In this document: positions 8,685-17,361 of the stretch, one piece after another
Layout: every line of letters starts with the position of its first letter
Position numbering within the stretch: position 1 is the stretch's first letter
DNA from: MGBC163016 sp964649145
GTDB taxonomy: Bacteria; Actinomycetota; Coriobacteriia; Coriobacteriales; Eggerthellaceae
Length of the DNA: 64,000 bases
Direction of reading: 5' to 3'
Assembly: GCA_964649145.1 (NCBI GenBank)
Contig: CAZYOQ010000003.1
Coordinates: 44,493-108,492 of the forward strand
The notes under the pieces: generated by a model
What the model was told of the DNA's origin: nothing
What the model saw: the letters and a program-made list of their open reading frames with translations, nothing else
Database searches by the model: none
Program-made: the position numbers and the translations under genes

Positions 8685-11600
8685 ATGAGTGAGCTTTCGA
8701 AATTCATAACAGATTTTGATCTTTATCTGTTCGATAGAGGCGATGCTCAGCGCGCATATAATGTTTTCGGATGCCACCCTCTTCCCGAGTCCGAAGGGAA
8801 AGACTCATTTATATTTCTCGTGTGGGCTCCGCATGCAAAAGCCGTTAGCATCGTTGGCGATTTTAACGATTGGGACGACACAGCAAACCCAATGGAAAAT
8901 TTCCACAAAGGTGTTTGGGCGCAAAGAGTCGACGGCCTTCATAATGGCAGCTTGTATAAATATTGCATCACAGGTTCAGACGGTACCAAGAACATCAAGG
9001 CTGACCCTTTCGCATTCCATTCGGAAAATGGGCTCTCAACTGCTTCTAAGGTATGGGATCTATCTGCTTATAAGTGGCAAGATGACAAATACATGGACTC
9101 TCGCAAACAGCGTGACCTTCATAGCGAGCCGGTGTCGATATACGAGTTCCATTTAGGTTCTTGGAAGCTTCCCGATGGCCAAGATTCTCTTCCGAATTAC
9201 AGGACTGTTGCCAAGCAGATGGTTGAATACTGCAAGGAGATGGGTTACACGCATATCGAGCCCATGCCTTTGACGGAATACCCATTTCCTGCATCTTGGG
9301 GATATCAGACAACAGGCTATTACTCCATCACATCGAGATACGGAACCCCTGAGGACTTCATGTACTTTGTTGATGTGATGCACCAAAACAACATCGGCGT
9401 GCTTATGGACTGGGTCCCATCTCATTTTCCAAAAGACGCTTTTGCACTTGCAAAGTTTGATGGCGAGGAGCTTTTCGAATATGCAGACCCCAGAAAGGGC
9501 GAACACTATGGTTGGGGTACGCTGGTCTTTGACTACGGAAGGCCTCAAGTAGTTAGCTTTCTTGTTTCTGCGGCAATGTTTCTTTTCGACAAATATCATA
9601 TAGATGGGCTTCGTGTTGATGCGGTTAGCTCGATGCTCTATCTTGATTACGACCGTGACGATTGGGTCGCTAACAAGGATGGCGGCAACATAAATCTGGA
9701 GGCTGTCGCCTTCCTTCAGAAACTAAACGAATCGGTGCTCTCACAATATCCTGGCACCGTGATGGTCGCCGAGGAATCCACCGCTTATCCGATGGTTACC
9801 TACCCACCTTATGCGGGAGGTTTAGGTTTTTCCTTCAAGTGGAACATGGGTTTCATGCACGATACGCTTGACTATGCGAAAACTGACTCGCTTTTCCGTG
9901 CAGGCAACCACTATAAGATGACATTCTCGATGGACTACGCCTATAGTGAGGCCTTCATTCTTGAATTTTCGCATGATGAAGTCGTTTACGGCAAGGGTTC
10001 AATGGTGAACAAGATGTTCGGCGACTACGAGCAGAAATTCGCCACTCTTCGTGCATTAATGGGATACCAGTTCGCGCACCCTGGAAAGAAGCTTACCTTC
10101 ATGGGCTCTGAGTTTGCCCAGTTTGATGAATGGGATTTTACGCGAGAGCTTCAGTGGAATTTACTCGAATACCCTATTCATTCAAGCATGCAGAAGTACT
10201 CCGCCGACTTAAACGCTTTTTACCTCAAGCATTCGGCATTGTGGCAAAGCGACATGTCGCCAGAAGGTTTCACTTGGGCTAACAAGAACAACCACGACCA
10301 AGATGCTCTTGCGTTTATTCGTCACGCAACGCCTGGGGCGGAAGTGGCGGATGCGTACAGTGACGCCGACGACTCAGATATCATCTGCTGTTTCAATTTC
10401 TCACCTGAACCTATTTGCGGAATGACTGTTGGAATTCCGTATAGAGGAACGCTTACCGAGGTGTTCAATTCGAACGATAAGCGCTATGGAGGTTCGGGTG
10501 ATTTCAATGATGCCCCAATTCGTGCGATTAGGGGCTCTTTTGAGGGGCATCCATATCATGCTTCGGTAGATATTGCTCCGTTGTCTGCCGTTTACTTCAA
10601 GTTTGACAAGCAAGATAGAGGAGGGTGGATGATGAATCAGCATGAAGAGAGCGTTGCTATGATTTTGGCTGGAGGGCAAGGAAGCAGGCTAGGCGTTCTC
10701 ACGCGACACAGGGCAAAACCTGCAGTTCCGTTTGGCGGCAAGTACCGAATCATCGATTTCCCTCTGTCTAACTGCGCAAATTCCGGAATTGATGTTGTGG
10801 GTACGCTCACGCAATACGAGCCTTTCGTGCTTAACAGCTATATTGGCACAGGGGCTCCTTGGGACCTCGACTCTCCCACAGGTGGAGTTTATGTGCTTTC
10901 CCCGTTTACGAGAGTAGGAGATGTTGGAAGCTGGTATGCGGGTACAGCCGATGCTATCTACCAAAACATTAATTTCGTCGATCGCTATTCGCCAGAATAC
11001 ATAGTTGTCTTGTCTGGTGACCATATCTACAAGATGGATTACGCCGAGATGATAGCCTTCCATAAGTTCAAGAAGGCCGATGCAACGATTGCGGTTATGC
11101 CAGTGCCTATAGAAGAGGCAAGCCGCTTTGGGATACTTGCGGCTAATGACGAAAACCGGATTACCGATTTCGTTGAAAAACCGGAGGTTCCACCAAGTAA
11201 TTTGGCATCGATGGGCGTTTATGTTTTCAGCTGGGGTAAAGTGCGCAGCTACTTAATTGCTGATGCGAAAGACTCTTCAAGCTCGCACGACTTCGGCAAA
11301 GACATAATCCCTAAGATGCTCAATGCTGCAGAAAAAATGTATGCTTACCGCTTCGAGGGCTACTGGCGAGACGTAGGCACCGTGGAAAGCCTCTGGGAAG
11401 CTAACATGGATCTACTCGAGCCTAAGCCAGCACTTGATTTATCTGATAAGGCTTGGACGATATATTCGCGGACGCCTTTCATGCCCGCGGCTTATCTGGA
11501 TGCCGAATGCAGCCTTGACAGGTGTCTTGTTCCTGAAGGATGCGATGTTGCTGGTAGCATCTCGCACAGCGTGCTTTTCCAGGGAGTGCAAGTCGATGTC

Positions 11601-11882
11601 GGTTCCTTGATTGAAGACAGCGTGGTAATGAGAAACACGCAGATTGGGCAGCAAAGTAAGGTTAAGCGCGCTGTGATCGCTGAAGATGTGATCGTGGGAG
11701 ATGGATGCACTATCGGTGGTGATGGCGAGCTTTGTGTGATAGGTAGCGGCGCAAAGATTATGTCGGGGTCCACGGTAAAACCTGGCGAGACAATCGAGCC
11801 CGATGTGGTCGTAGACACCACGGTCGCCGAACTTAGCAACGCTGAAATGGCAGATGGCGAGGAAGAGGCCTCTTATGAATAA
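8685..11882 (+). CDS. glgB-glgC: Fused glycogen branching enzyme and ADP-glucose pyrophosphorylase
   Basis: One open frame encodes two glycogen enzymes. Residues 1 to about 648 are the branching enzyme: a CBM48-like domain (WAPHAKAVSIVGDFNDWD) and a GH13 catalytic barrel with DWVPSHFPKD near 243, the nucleophile Asp near 312 (GLRVDAV), the acid Glu near 363 (VAEES) and Asp near 431 (SHDEVVYGKG). From about residue 649 comes GlgC, which makes ADP-glucose from ATP and glucose-1-phosphate: MILAGGQGSRL, KPAVPFGGKYRIIDFPLSN, SGDHIYKMDY, FVEKP and a C-terminal left-handed beta-helix. Each half has normal length. The start is uncertain: ATG 8685 gives the expected MSELSKF but lacks a clear ribosome binding site; ATG 8667 is the alternative. 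First gene of the operon; overlaps glgD by 8 bp. Confidence 0.9.
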   Translation: MSELSKFITDFDLYLFDRGDAQRAYNVFGCHPLPESEGKDSFIFLVWAPHAKAVSIVGDFNDWDDTANPMENFHKGVWAQRVDGLHNGSLYKYCITGSDGTKNIKADPFAFHSENGLSTASKVWDLSAYKWQDDKYMDSRKQRDLHSEPVSIYEFHLGSWKLPDGQDSLPNYRTVAKQMVEYCKEMGYTHIEPMPLTEYPFPASWGYQTTGYYSITSRYGTPEDFMYFVDVMHQNNIGVLMDWVPSHFPKDAFALAKFDGEELFEYADPRKGEHYGWGTLVFDYGRPQVVSFLVSAAMFLFDKYHIDGLRVDAVSSMLYLDYDRDDWVANKDGGNINLEAVAFLQKLNESVLSQYPGTVMVAEESTAYPMVTYPPYAGGLGFSFKWNMGFMHDTLDYAKTDSLFRAGNHYKMTFSMDYAYSEAFILEFSHDEVVYGKGSMVNKMFGDYEQKFATLRALMGYQFAHPGKKLTFMGSEFAQFDEWDFTRELQWNLLEYPIHSSMQKYSADLNAFYLKHSALWQSDMSPEGFTWANKNNHDQDALAFIRHATPGAEVADAYSDADDSDIICCFNFSPEPICGMTVGIPYRGTLTEVFNSNDKRYGGSGDFNDAPIRAIRGSFEGHPYHASVDIAPLSAVYFKFDKQDRGGWMMNQHEESVAMILAGGQGSRLGVLTRHRAKPAVPFGGKYRIIDFPLSNCANSGIDVVGTLTQYEPFVLNSYIGTGAPWDLDSPTGGVYVLSPFTRVGDVGSWYAGTADAIYQNINFVDRYSPEYIVVLSGDHIYKMDYAEMIAFHKFKKADATIAVMPVPIEEASRFGILAANDENRITDFVEKPEVPPSNLASMGVYVFSWGKVRSYLIADAKDSSSSHDFGKDIIPKMLNAAEKMYAYRFEGYWRDVGTVESLWEANMDLLEPKPALDLSDKAWTIYSRTPFMPAAYLDAECSLDRCLVPEGCDVAGSISHSVLFQGVQVDVGSLIEDSVVMRNTQIGQQSKVKRAVIAEDVIVGDGCTIGGDGELCVIGSGAKIMSGSTVKPGETIEPDVVVDTTVAELSNAEMADGEEEASYE
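10618..10631 (+). promoter_or_regulatory. Internal ribosome binding site and start for stand-alone GlgC
   Basis: At the junction of the fused frame, GAGGAGGG (10618-10625) precedes ATG 10629, which is followed by a second ATG; this is exactly where an independent GlgC would begin. A TAG triplet (10616-10618) lies just ahead in a shifted frame. GlgC may therefore be made both fused and alone. Confidence 0.6.
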
Positions 11883-13005
11883 CGCATTCGCCATTGTTTA
11901 CGCAAAACAGGGAGACCCTCAACTTCGAGAACTCGTGGAATTGAGATCGGTCGCAGCTTTGCCCTTTGCGGGAAGATATCGCATGATAGACGTGATTCTT
12001 TCGAACCTTACCAATTCAGGTGTTAGGTCTGTAGGTCTTATTACGCAGCGCAACTATAAGTCGCTGATTGATCATATAGGTTCTGGTAAGGAGTGGAATC
12101 TTTCCAAAAAGGCTGGCGGATTGATGATTTTGCCGCCTTATGATCTTGCAGTTGGGGATGATCTGTATCGCGGTTTACCCGACGCGCTTTTCAGCAAGCG
12201 TGACTTTATTGATCACCAACGTTGGCGCTATTGCCTTCTTATTGCCACAGACAAGGTATACAGGCAAGATTTCAACGCTATGATGGAAAGGCATATTCAG
12301 TCGGGAGCAGATATCACTGTTCTGTATTCTAGAGACGACGCAGTAATGCATGACGACACGGGCTCTACGCATTATTTCCACCTTAAAGGGGATAAGGTGG
12401 TTGATCTTTCTGCAAGTCCTGAAGGGTCTGGAGACATTGTGGCAAACCTTGGTGCTTGCATCATGGATAAAGACCTTCTCATGCGCCTTGTGGAAGATAC
12501 TTGTGCTGAAGGACTTTACAATTTCGACATGGACTTGCTTGCCGGGACTTCTGGCGTATATAAGGTCGTGGGAGTGGAACACCAAGGCTATGTTCATCCT
12601 GTATCTTCTGTGAAAACTTACTTCGACCTTAACTTCGACATGCTTGACCCCGATATTCGCTACGAGCTGTTTAACCCGGAATATCCGATCTACACAAAAA
12701 CGCACGATTCTCCGCCAACGCTTTTTGAAAAGGGTTGTGTGGCAGAGAACAGCCTTTTCGGGAATGGGTGTAGTGTAAAAGGCAAAGTCACAAAAAGCAT
12801 CATTTTCAGAGGTGTTCAAATAGATGAGGGCGCCGATATCGAGAATTGCATTATTATGCAGAACTCACGTATAGGAGCCGGTGCCAAGCTTCGCAACATG
12901 ATCATCGATAAAGATGTCGTGATCGAGCCCGGTGCCAGATGCATTTCCGTTCCTTATAATCCCGCCATTGTGCGAAAAGGGGTTGTTGTTGAGGGATCGC
13001 GATAA
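11875..13005 (+). CDS. glgD: GlgD, regulatory paralogue of ADP-glucose pyrophosphorylase
   Basis: Protein of 376 aa of the GlgD family, a partner of GlgC that forms a heteromeric, more active enzyme in Gram-positive bacteria. The nucleotidyltransferase fold is recognisable (LPFAGRYRMIDVILSNLTNS), but the catalytic GGxGxRL loop of GlgC is missing: the N-terminus reads AIVYAKQGDPQLREL. The C-terminal beta-helix with hexapeptide repeats (GCVAENSLFGNGC, SIIFRGVQI) is present. The start ATG 11875 follows GAGGAAGAGG at good spacing and overlaps the glgC stop as ATGAATAA; an upstream ATG in the same frame (11854) is less well placed. Its stop overlaps the glgA start. Confidence 0.9.
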   Translation: MNNAFAIVYAKQGDPQLRELVELRSVAALPFAGRYRMIDVILSNLTNSGVRSVGLITQRNYKSLIDHIGSGKEWNLSKKAGGLMILPPYDLAVGDDLYRGLPDALFSKRDFIDHQRWRYCLLIATDKVYRQDFNAMMERHIQSGADITVLYSRDDAVMHDDTGSTHYFHLKGDKVVDLSASPEGSGDIVANLGACIMDKDLLMRLVEDTCAEGLYNFDMDLLAGTSGVYKVVGVEHQGYVHPVSSVKTYFDLNFDMLDPDIRYELFNPEYPIYTKTHDSPPTLFEKGCVAENSLFGNGCSVKGKVTKSIIFRGVQIDEGADIENCIIMQNSRIGAGAKLRNMIIDKDVVIEPGARCISVPYNPAIVRKGVVVEGSR

Positions 13006-14837
13006 TGGCAGCGCACCGTCGAACGGCCTCTATGAAGGTCAAAAAGAGGCCTGCTGCAAAACTCGAGTCGAATTCTGGCGAAACTGATGTGCCTTTAAAC
13101 GTTGATCGCATACGAAACATCCTCTCAGAGGCACAAACTATCATTGCCGAAGAAGATGCGAAGACATCCGCAGATCTTGCAGAATCCAAGATGCCTTCAA
13201 AGGACGAAGAGGCTAAGGCAGATGAAAAAGACAGGACGGCTAATAAGGCTAAGGCTCCTGAAAAGGTAAAGTCAACCAAGAAGGCCGAAGCTGCGAAAGA
13301 AACTAAGCAGGTTGGGACAACCAAGCAGGTTGAAGCTGCGAAAGAAACTAAGCCGACCAAGGCGCCCAAGAAGACCAATAAGACAGCGCCAAGCACTTTG
13401 GACGATTTTTCTGATCTTCCGGGTGTTCTTATAGTTGCAGCCGAAAGTGCACCACTTGCGAAAACAGGAGGGCTTGCAGATGTTGTCGGTGCTTTGCCTA
13501 AGTACCTTAAAAAACTTGGTGTGGATGCCCGCATCATCATGCCTTTCCACAAGCAAATCAAGGACAAGTATGCAAGCAAGGCCACGCACCTGTTCAGTTA
13601 TTTTCTAGGTGAGCAATGGAGCGATAGGTTTGTTGGCATAGATAAGCTAGAAATAGACGGTGTTATCTATTATTTCGTCGACAGCGAATACTATTTCGGT
13701 GGGTCTATTTATGCGGGTGGCAATTTTGAAGGCGAACAATATACCTTCTTTATGCAGGCAGTTTGTGATGTTATCCCGAATCTCGATTTCAACCCCGGAA
13801 TTATTCACTGCAACGATTGGCATACATCTCTTATTCCCTTCAAGCTGAAGGCGAAGGCAAAAAGCTTAGGTCAGGCTCCTCAAAAGATGCTTCTGACTAT
13901 TCATAACCTGGCTTTCCAAGGTACATTCGGCGACGATACTAACGCTCGAATCATAGGCGATATCGAGCGCAGCTATGCCTGGGATCTTGGATGTTGGAAC
14001 ATGATGAAGGCGGGCATCGACACAGCCGACCGCGTCAATACGGTAAGTCCCACATACGCTTGGCAAATAACTACGCCACAATTTGGCGAAGGTCTCCAAG
14101 ACGATCTTCGTTACCTAGCAGATACAGGAAGGCTTTCAGGAATTCTTAATGGCATAGATACCGATGAGTGGAACCCAGCAGCAGATAAAGCTCTTCCCGC
14201 CAATTATTCACTTGACAATATGGCTGGTAAGTTAAAGTGCAAAAAAGCGCTCATGAGCGACCTTGGGCTTGAATTTGACAAAGACGCCCCGCTTATCGCG
14301 ATGGTAAGTCGCCTAACGCCTCAAAAAGGTATTGGCATTGCTTGTGATGTTATGGATTCTCTTGTCGATCAAGGCGTTCGCTTCTGCGTGTTAGGATCCG
14401 GCGATGGCGATCTTGAAGCGCGCCTTCGTGATTTGGAGGCTCGCCATAAGGGTCGTATCTGCTCTTTTATTGGCTACAATGGCCAGCTTTCTCACCAAAT
14501 CTATGCCGCATCAGACTTCTTCTTCATGCCATCGGCTTTCGAGCCGTGCGGAATTTCGCAAATGATAGCAATGCGATATGGGTCTCTTCCAATTGTCCAC
14601 GAGACAGGAGGTCTAAAAGACACCGTTGCTCCTTACAATCAATTCTCATGCGAAGGCGTAGGTTTCTCGTTTGCTAGATTTGATTTTTGGGATGCTGTGG
14701 AGGCTTGCAAACGAGCGCTTAGTGTATGGCCGAATAAGGATATAATGTCTCGACTCATTGAAAACGCTATGCAAATTGATTTTGGTTTCGATCGGTGCGC
14801 GCATTCATACGCCGAACTTTACCGGTCGATGATGTGA
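13005..14837 (+). CDS. glgA: Glycogen synthase with long low-complexity N-terminal extension
   Basis: ADP-glucose-dependent glycogen synthase of family GT5, extending alpha-1,4-glucan chains. The enzyme proper starts near residue 139 (GVLIVAAESAPLAKTGGLAD), with the KTGGL substrate-binding loop near 152. Later motifs are HCNDWHTSLIP, NGIDTDEWNP, VSRLTPQKGIG and the ExxGISQxxAMRYGS loop of the second Rossmann domain. The first 138 residues are Lys/Ala/Glu/Thr-rich and highly charged, which is unusual: most GlgA proteins begin at the KTGGL domain. The extension contains an exact 22-nt duplication at a 45-nt period. The start ATG 13005 overlaps the glgD stop (TAATG). The extension is not recognised as a known domain. 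Confidence 0.93.
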   Translation: MAAHRRTASMKVKKRPAAKLESNSGETDVPLNVDRIRNILSEAQTIIAEEDAKTSADLAESKMPSKDEEAKADEKDRTANKAKAPEKVKSTKKAEAAKETKQVGTTKQVEAAKETKPTKAPKKTNKTAPSTLDDFSDLPGVLIVAAESAPLAKTGGLADVVGALPKYLKKLGVDARIIMPFHKQIKDKYASKATHLFSYFLGEQWSDRFVGIDKLEIDGVIYYFVDSEYYFGGSIYAGGNFEGEQYTFFMQAVCDVIPNLDFNPGIIHCNDWHTSLIPFKLKAKAKSLGQAPQKMLLTIHNLAFQGTFGDDTNARIIGDIERSYAWDLGCWNMMKAGIDTADRVNTVSPTYAWQITTPQFGEGLQDDLRYLADTGRLSGILNGIDTDEWNPAADKALPANYSLDNMAGKLKCKKALMSDLGLEFDKDAPLIAMVSRLTPQKGIGIACDVMDSLVDQGVRFCVLGSGDGDLEARLRDLEARHKGRICSFIGYNGQLSHQIYAASDFFFMPSAFEPCGISQMIAMRYGSLPIVHETGGLKDTVAPYNQFSCEGVGFSFARFDFWDAVEACKRALSVWPNKDIMSRLIENAMQIDFGFDRCAHSYAELYRSMM

Positions 14838-14844
14838 GGCGAAT

Positions 14845-17355
14845 ATGACAACTGATGATGAGCTTAGAATGAGCGGCCTGACTCTTGAAGAGGAGGCCGC
14901 TAAAGTTAAAGAGCACATAATCGAAAGAGTACGCACGCAATTCGCGCTTCCTATTGATGAGGCTTCCAAACAGCAAATATATGAAGCAGTGGGGCTGTGC
15001 GTCCGCGACGATTTGATGGACTCTTGGATAACAGGCAGAACGCTCACACAGCGCTCTGGTGCGAAATGCTTAATCTACCTTTCTGCTGAATATTTAATCG
15101 GACGTTTGCTTACGAACAATTTGATCAACCTTGGCGAATATGACTCGTATTCTCTTGCGCTTCAAGAATTGGGCTACAGCCTAGACGAGATTGAGGAATG
15201 CGAGGCCGACCCGGCCCTTGGAAACGGAGGCTTGGGGCGGCTTGCGGCATGCTTCCTCGACAGTCTTGCAACTCTTGGTCTTCCTGCTATGGGTTACGGT
15301 ATTCGCTATGAACATGGCTTTTTCCGCCAAGAAATTCAGGATGGAAAACAGGTCGAAATTCCTGACACTTGGGTGCTTAATGGGGACGTCTGGGAGACCG
15401 AGCGAGCAGATCGCATGTTTGAGGTTCGCTTTGGAGGTACGGTAGACGAACGCTGGAACTCGGACGGAAACCTTTCTGTTGAGTATCGCGACTATCAATC
15501 GGTCATAGCCAAGCCTTATGACATGCCTATACTTGGCTACCATTCCCCTTATACAGGCACGCTTAGGCTTTGGGCGGCTGTAGCTCCCAAACAGCTTGAC
15601 CTTGCAAGCTTCAATCGTGGCGACTATGCAAGCGCTGCTGCAGAACGCGACCTAGCTGAATCTATCTCAAAGGTTCTCTACCCTGAAGACAGCCATTCCA
15701 ACGGCAAGGAACTTCGTCTTCGTCAATACTATTTCTTGGTATCGGCGACAATGCAGCAGGTAATAGATTCCCATAAACGCAGAAACGGCGACTTGCACAC
15801 GCTTCCAGACACTATCGCCATTCAAATTAACGACACGCATCCAGCACTTGCAATTCCCGAACTCGTTCGTATCCTCATCGACAATGAGGGCTTTTCTTGG
15901 GAAGAGGCAGTGGAAGTGGCCGAGAGCTGCTTTAATTACACCAACCACACTATAATGCCCGAGGCCTTGGAGAAATGGCCTGCAGGGCTTATGCAGCGCC
16001 TTCTTCCAAGAATTTATCGCATTATCGAGACGATGGACGCGCGCCTTCGCGACCGTATTTGGCAGACCTTCCCAGGCGATTCAGAACGTATCGCGCACAT
16101 GTCCATCATTAGCGACGGTCAGGTTCACATGGCAAACCTCTGCGCGCTTATGAGTGGAAATGTGAACGGTGTCTCACAACTTCACGGACAGCTGTTAAAA
16201 ACAAGTGTCTTCCGCGACTTCTATACGGCATTTCCAGATAGGTTCTTAGGAATTACCAATGGAATCACTCAGCGCCGTTGGCTAGCAGTTGCAAATCCAA
16301 GTCTTAACGCGCTTATCAACCGCACTATAGGCCATGGGTTTTTGTCGGATTGGCATAAGCTTCTCGAGCTTGCTCCATATTCTGAAGATGAGGTTTTCCG
16401 TGAGGAATTTGCCCAGGTAAAGGCTGCTAATAAGCGTTCTTTTGCCGAATGGCTTATGAGAACACAAGGTATTCAAATCGACCCCGAGTCTTTCATGGAC
16501 GTGCAGGCCAAACGATTGCACGAATACAAGCGACAGTTGTTGAAAGTTCTACATATCTTAAGCATCTATGACGGTATAGTCGACGGATCTATACAGAATA
16601 TGCGAAAAACTACGTTTGCCTTTGCAGCAAAGGCGGCACCTGGATATTATCGCGCCAAAGAGATAATTCACCTTATCAATTCGGTCTCTAAGATGATTGC
16701 CGAAGACGACCGCACCCGCGATATCATCTCTGTTGTTTTCGTTGCAAACTATGATGTGAGCACAGCTCAGCATCTAATTCCTGCAACCGACCTTTCAGAA
16801 CAGATATCCACAGCTGGCATGGAGGCATCAGGAACAGGCAACATGAAGTTCATGCTTAATGGCGCGCTCACAATTGGCACTATGGATGGAGCCAACATAG
16901 AGATGTCTGAACAGGTTGGCAAAGAGAACATGTTCATCTTCGGTGCTCGTGTTGAAGATCTTGAGGCCATGCGCATTGCCAATTCTTATCACCCTCGCGA
17001 GGTCATGGAAAACAACCCGAAGCTTAAGCGTGCGCTTGCCCATCTGATTGACGGAAGCCTTCCAACAAGCGATGGGTCTAAGTTCGAGGACATTTATTAC
17101 TCGTTGGTTGAAAACGATGGAAACTGTGGCGACAATTATTTCGTTCTTTACGACTTCGATGCCTATGACAAGGCGTTCTGGGAGGCAATCGAGCTGTATT
17201 CCAACAAGCAGGAATGGTATCGCAAGGCTGTGCTTAATACCGCAAGTTCTGGGTATTTTAGTTCCGATCGCACCATCAACGAGTACAACGACAAGATATG
17301 GCATTTGAGCCCATTTAACCTTGGCGACAGCGAAAGTACTCAGCGGGAAGGCTAG
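14845..17355 (+). CDS. glgP: Glycogen/maltodextrin phosphorylase
   Basis: Phosphorolytic enzyme of family GT35 releasing glucose-1-phosphate from glycogen, using pyridoxal phosphate. The 836 aa length is typical. EADPALGNGGLGRLAACFLD near residue 120 and the PLP site ASGTGNMKFMLNGAL, with the Schiff-base lysine near residue 668, followed by TIGTMDGANIEM, are diagnostic. It begins 7 bp after glgA with GTGAGG as ribosome binding site, so the same transcript carries synthesis and breakdown. Product can feed back to GlgC or to glycolysis. Confidence 0.96.
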   Translation: MTTDDELRMSGLTLEEEAAKVKEHIIERVRTQFALPIDEASKQQIYEAVGLCVRDDLMDSWITGRTLTQRSGAKCLIYLSAEYLIGRLLTNNLINLGEYDSYSLALQELGYSLDEIEECEADPALGNGGLGRLAACFLDSLATLGLPAMGYGIRYEHGFFRQEIQDGKQVEIPDTWVLNGDVWETERADRMFEVRFGGTVDERWNSDGNLSVEYRDYQSVIAKPYDMPILGYHSPYTGTLRLWAAVAPKQLDLASFNRGDYASAAAERDLAESISKVLYPEDSHSNGKELRLRQYYFLVSATMQQVIDSHKRRNGDLHTLPDTIAIQINDTHPALAIPELVRILIDNEGFSWEEAVEVAESCFNYTNHTIMPEALEKWPAGLMQRLLPRIYRIIETMDARLRDRIWQTFPGDSERIAHMSIISDGQVHMANLCALMSGNVNGVSQLHGQLLKTSVFRDFYTAFPDRFLGITNGITQRRWLAVANPSLNALINRTIGHGFLSDWHKLLELAPYSEDEVFREEFAQVKAANKRSFAEWLMRTQGIQIDPESFMDVQAKRLHEYKRQLLKVLHILSIYDGIVDGSIQNMRKTTFAFAAKAAPGYYRAKEIIHLINSVSKMIAEDDRTRDIISVVFVANYDVSTAQHLIPATDLSEQISTAGMEASGTGNMKFMLNGALTIGTMDGANIEMSEQVGKENMFIFGARVEDLEAMRIANSYHPREVMENNPKLKRALAHLIDGSLPTSDGSKFEDIYYSLVENDGNCGDNYFVLYDFDAYDKAFWEAIELYSNKQEWYRKAVLNTASSGYFSSDRTINEYNDKIWHLSPFNLGDSESTQREG

Positions 17356-17361
17356 ATAAAC

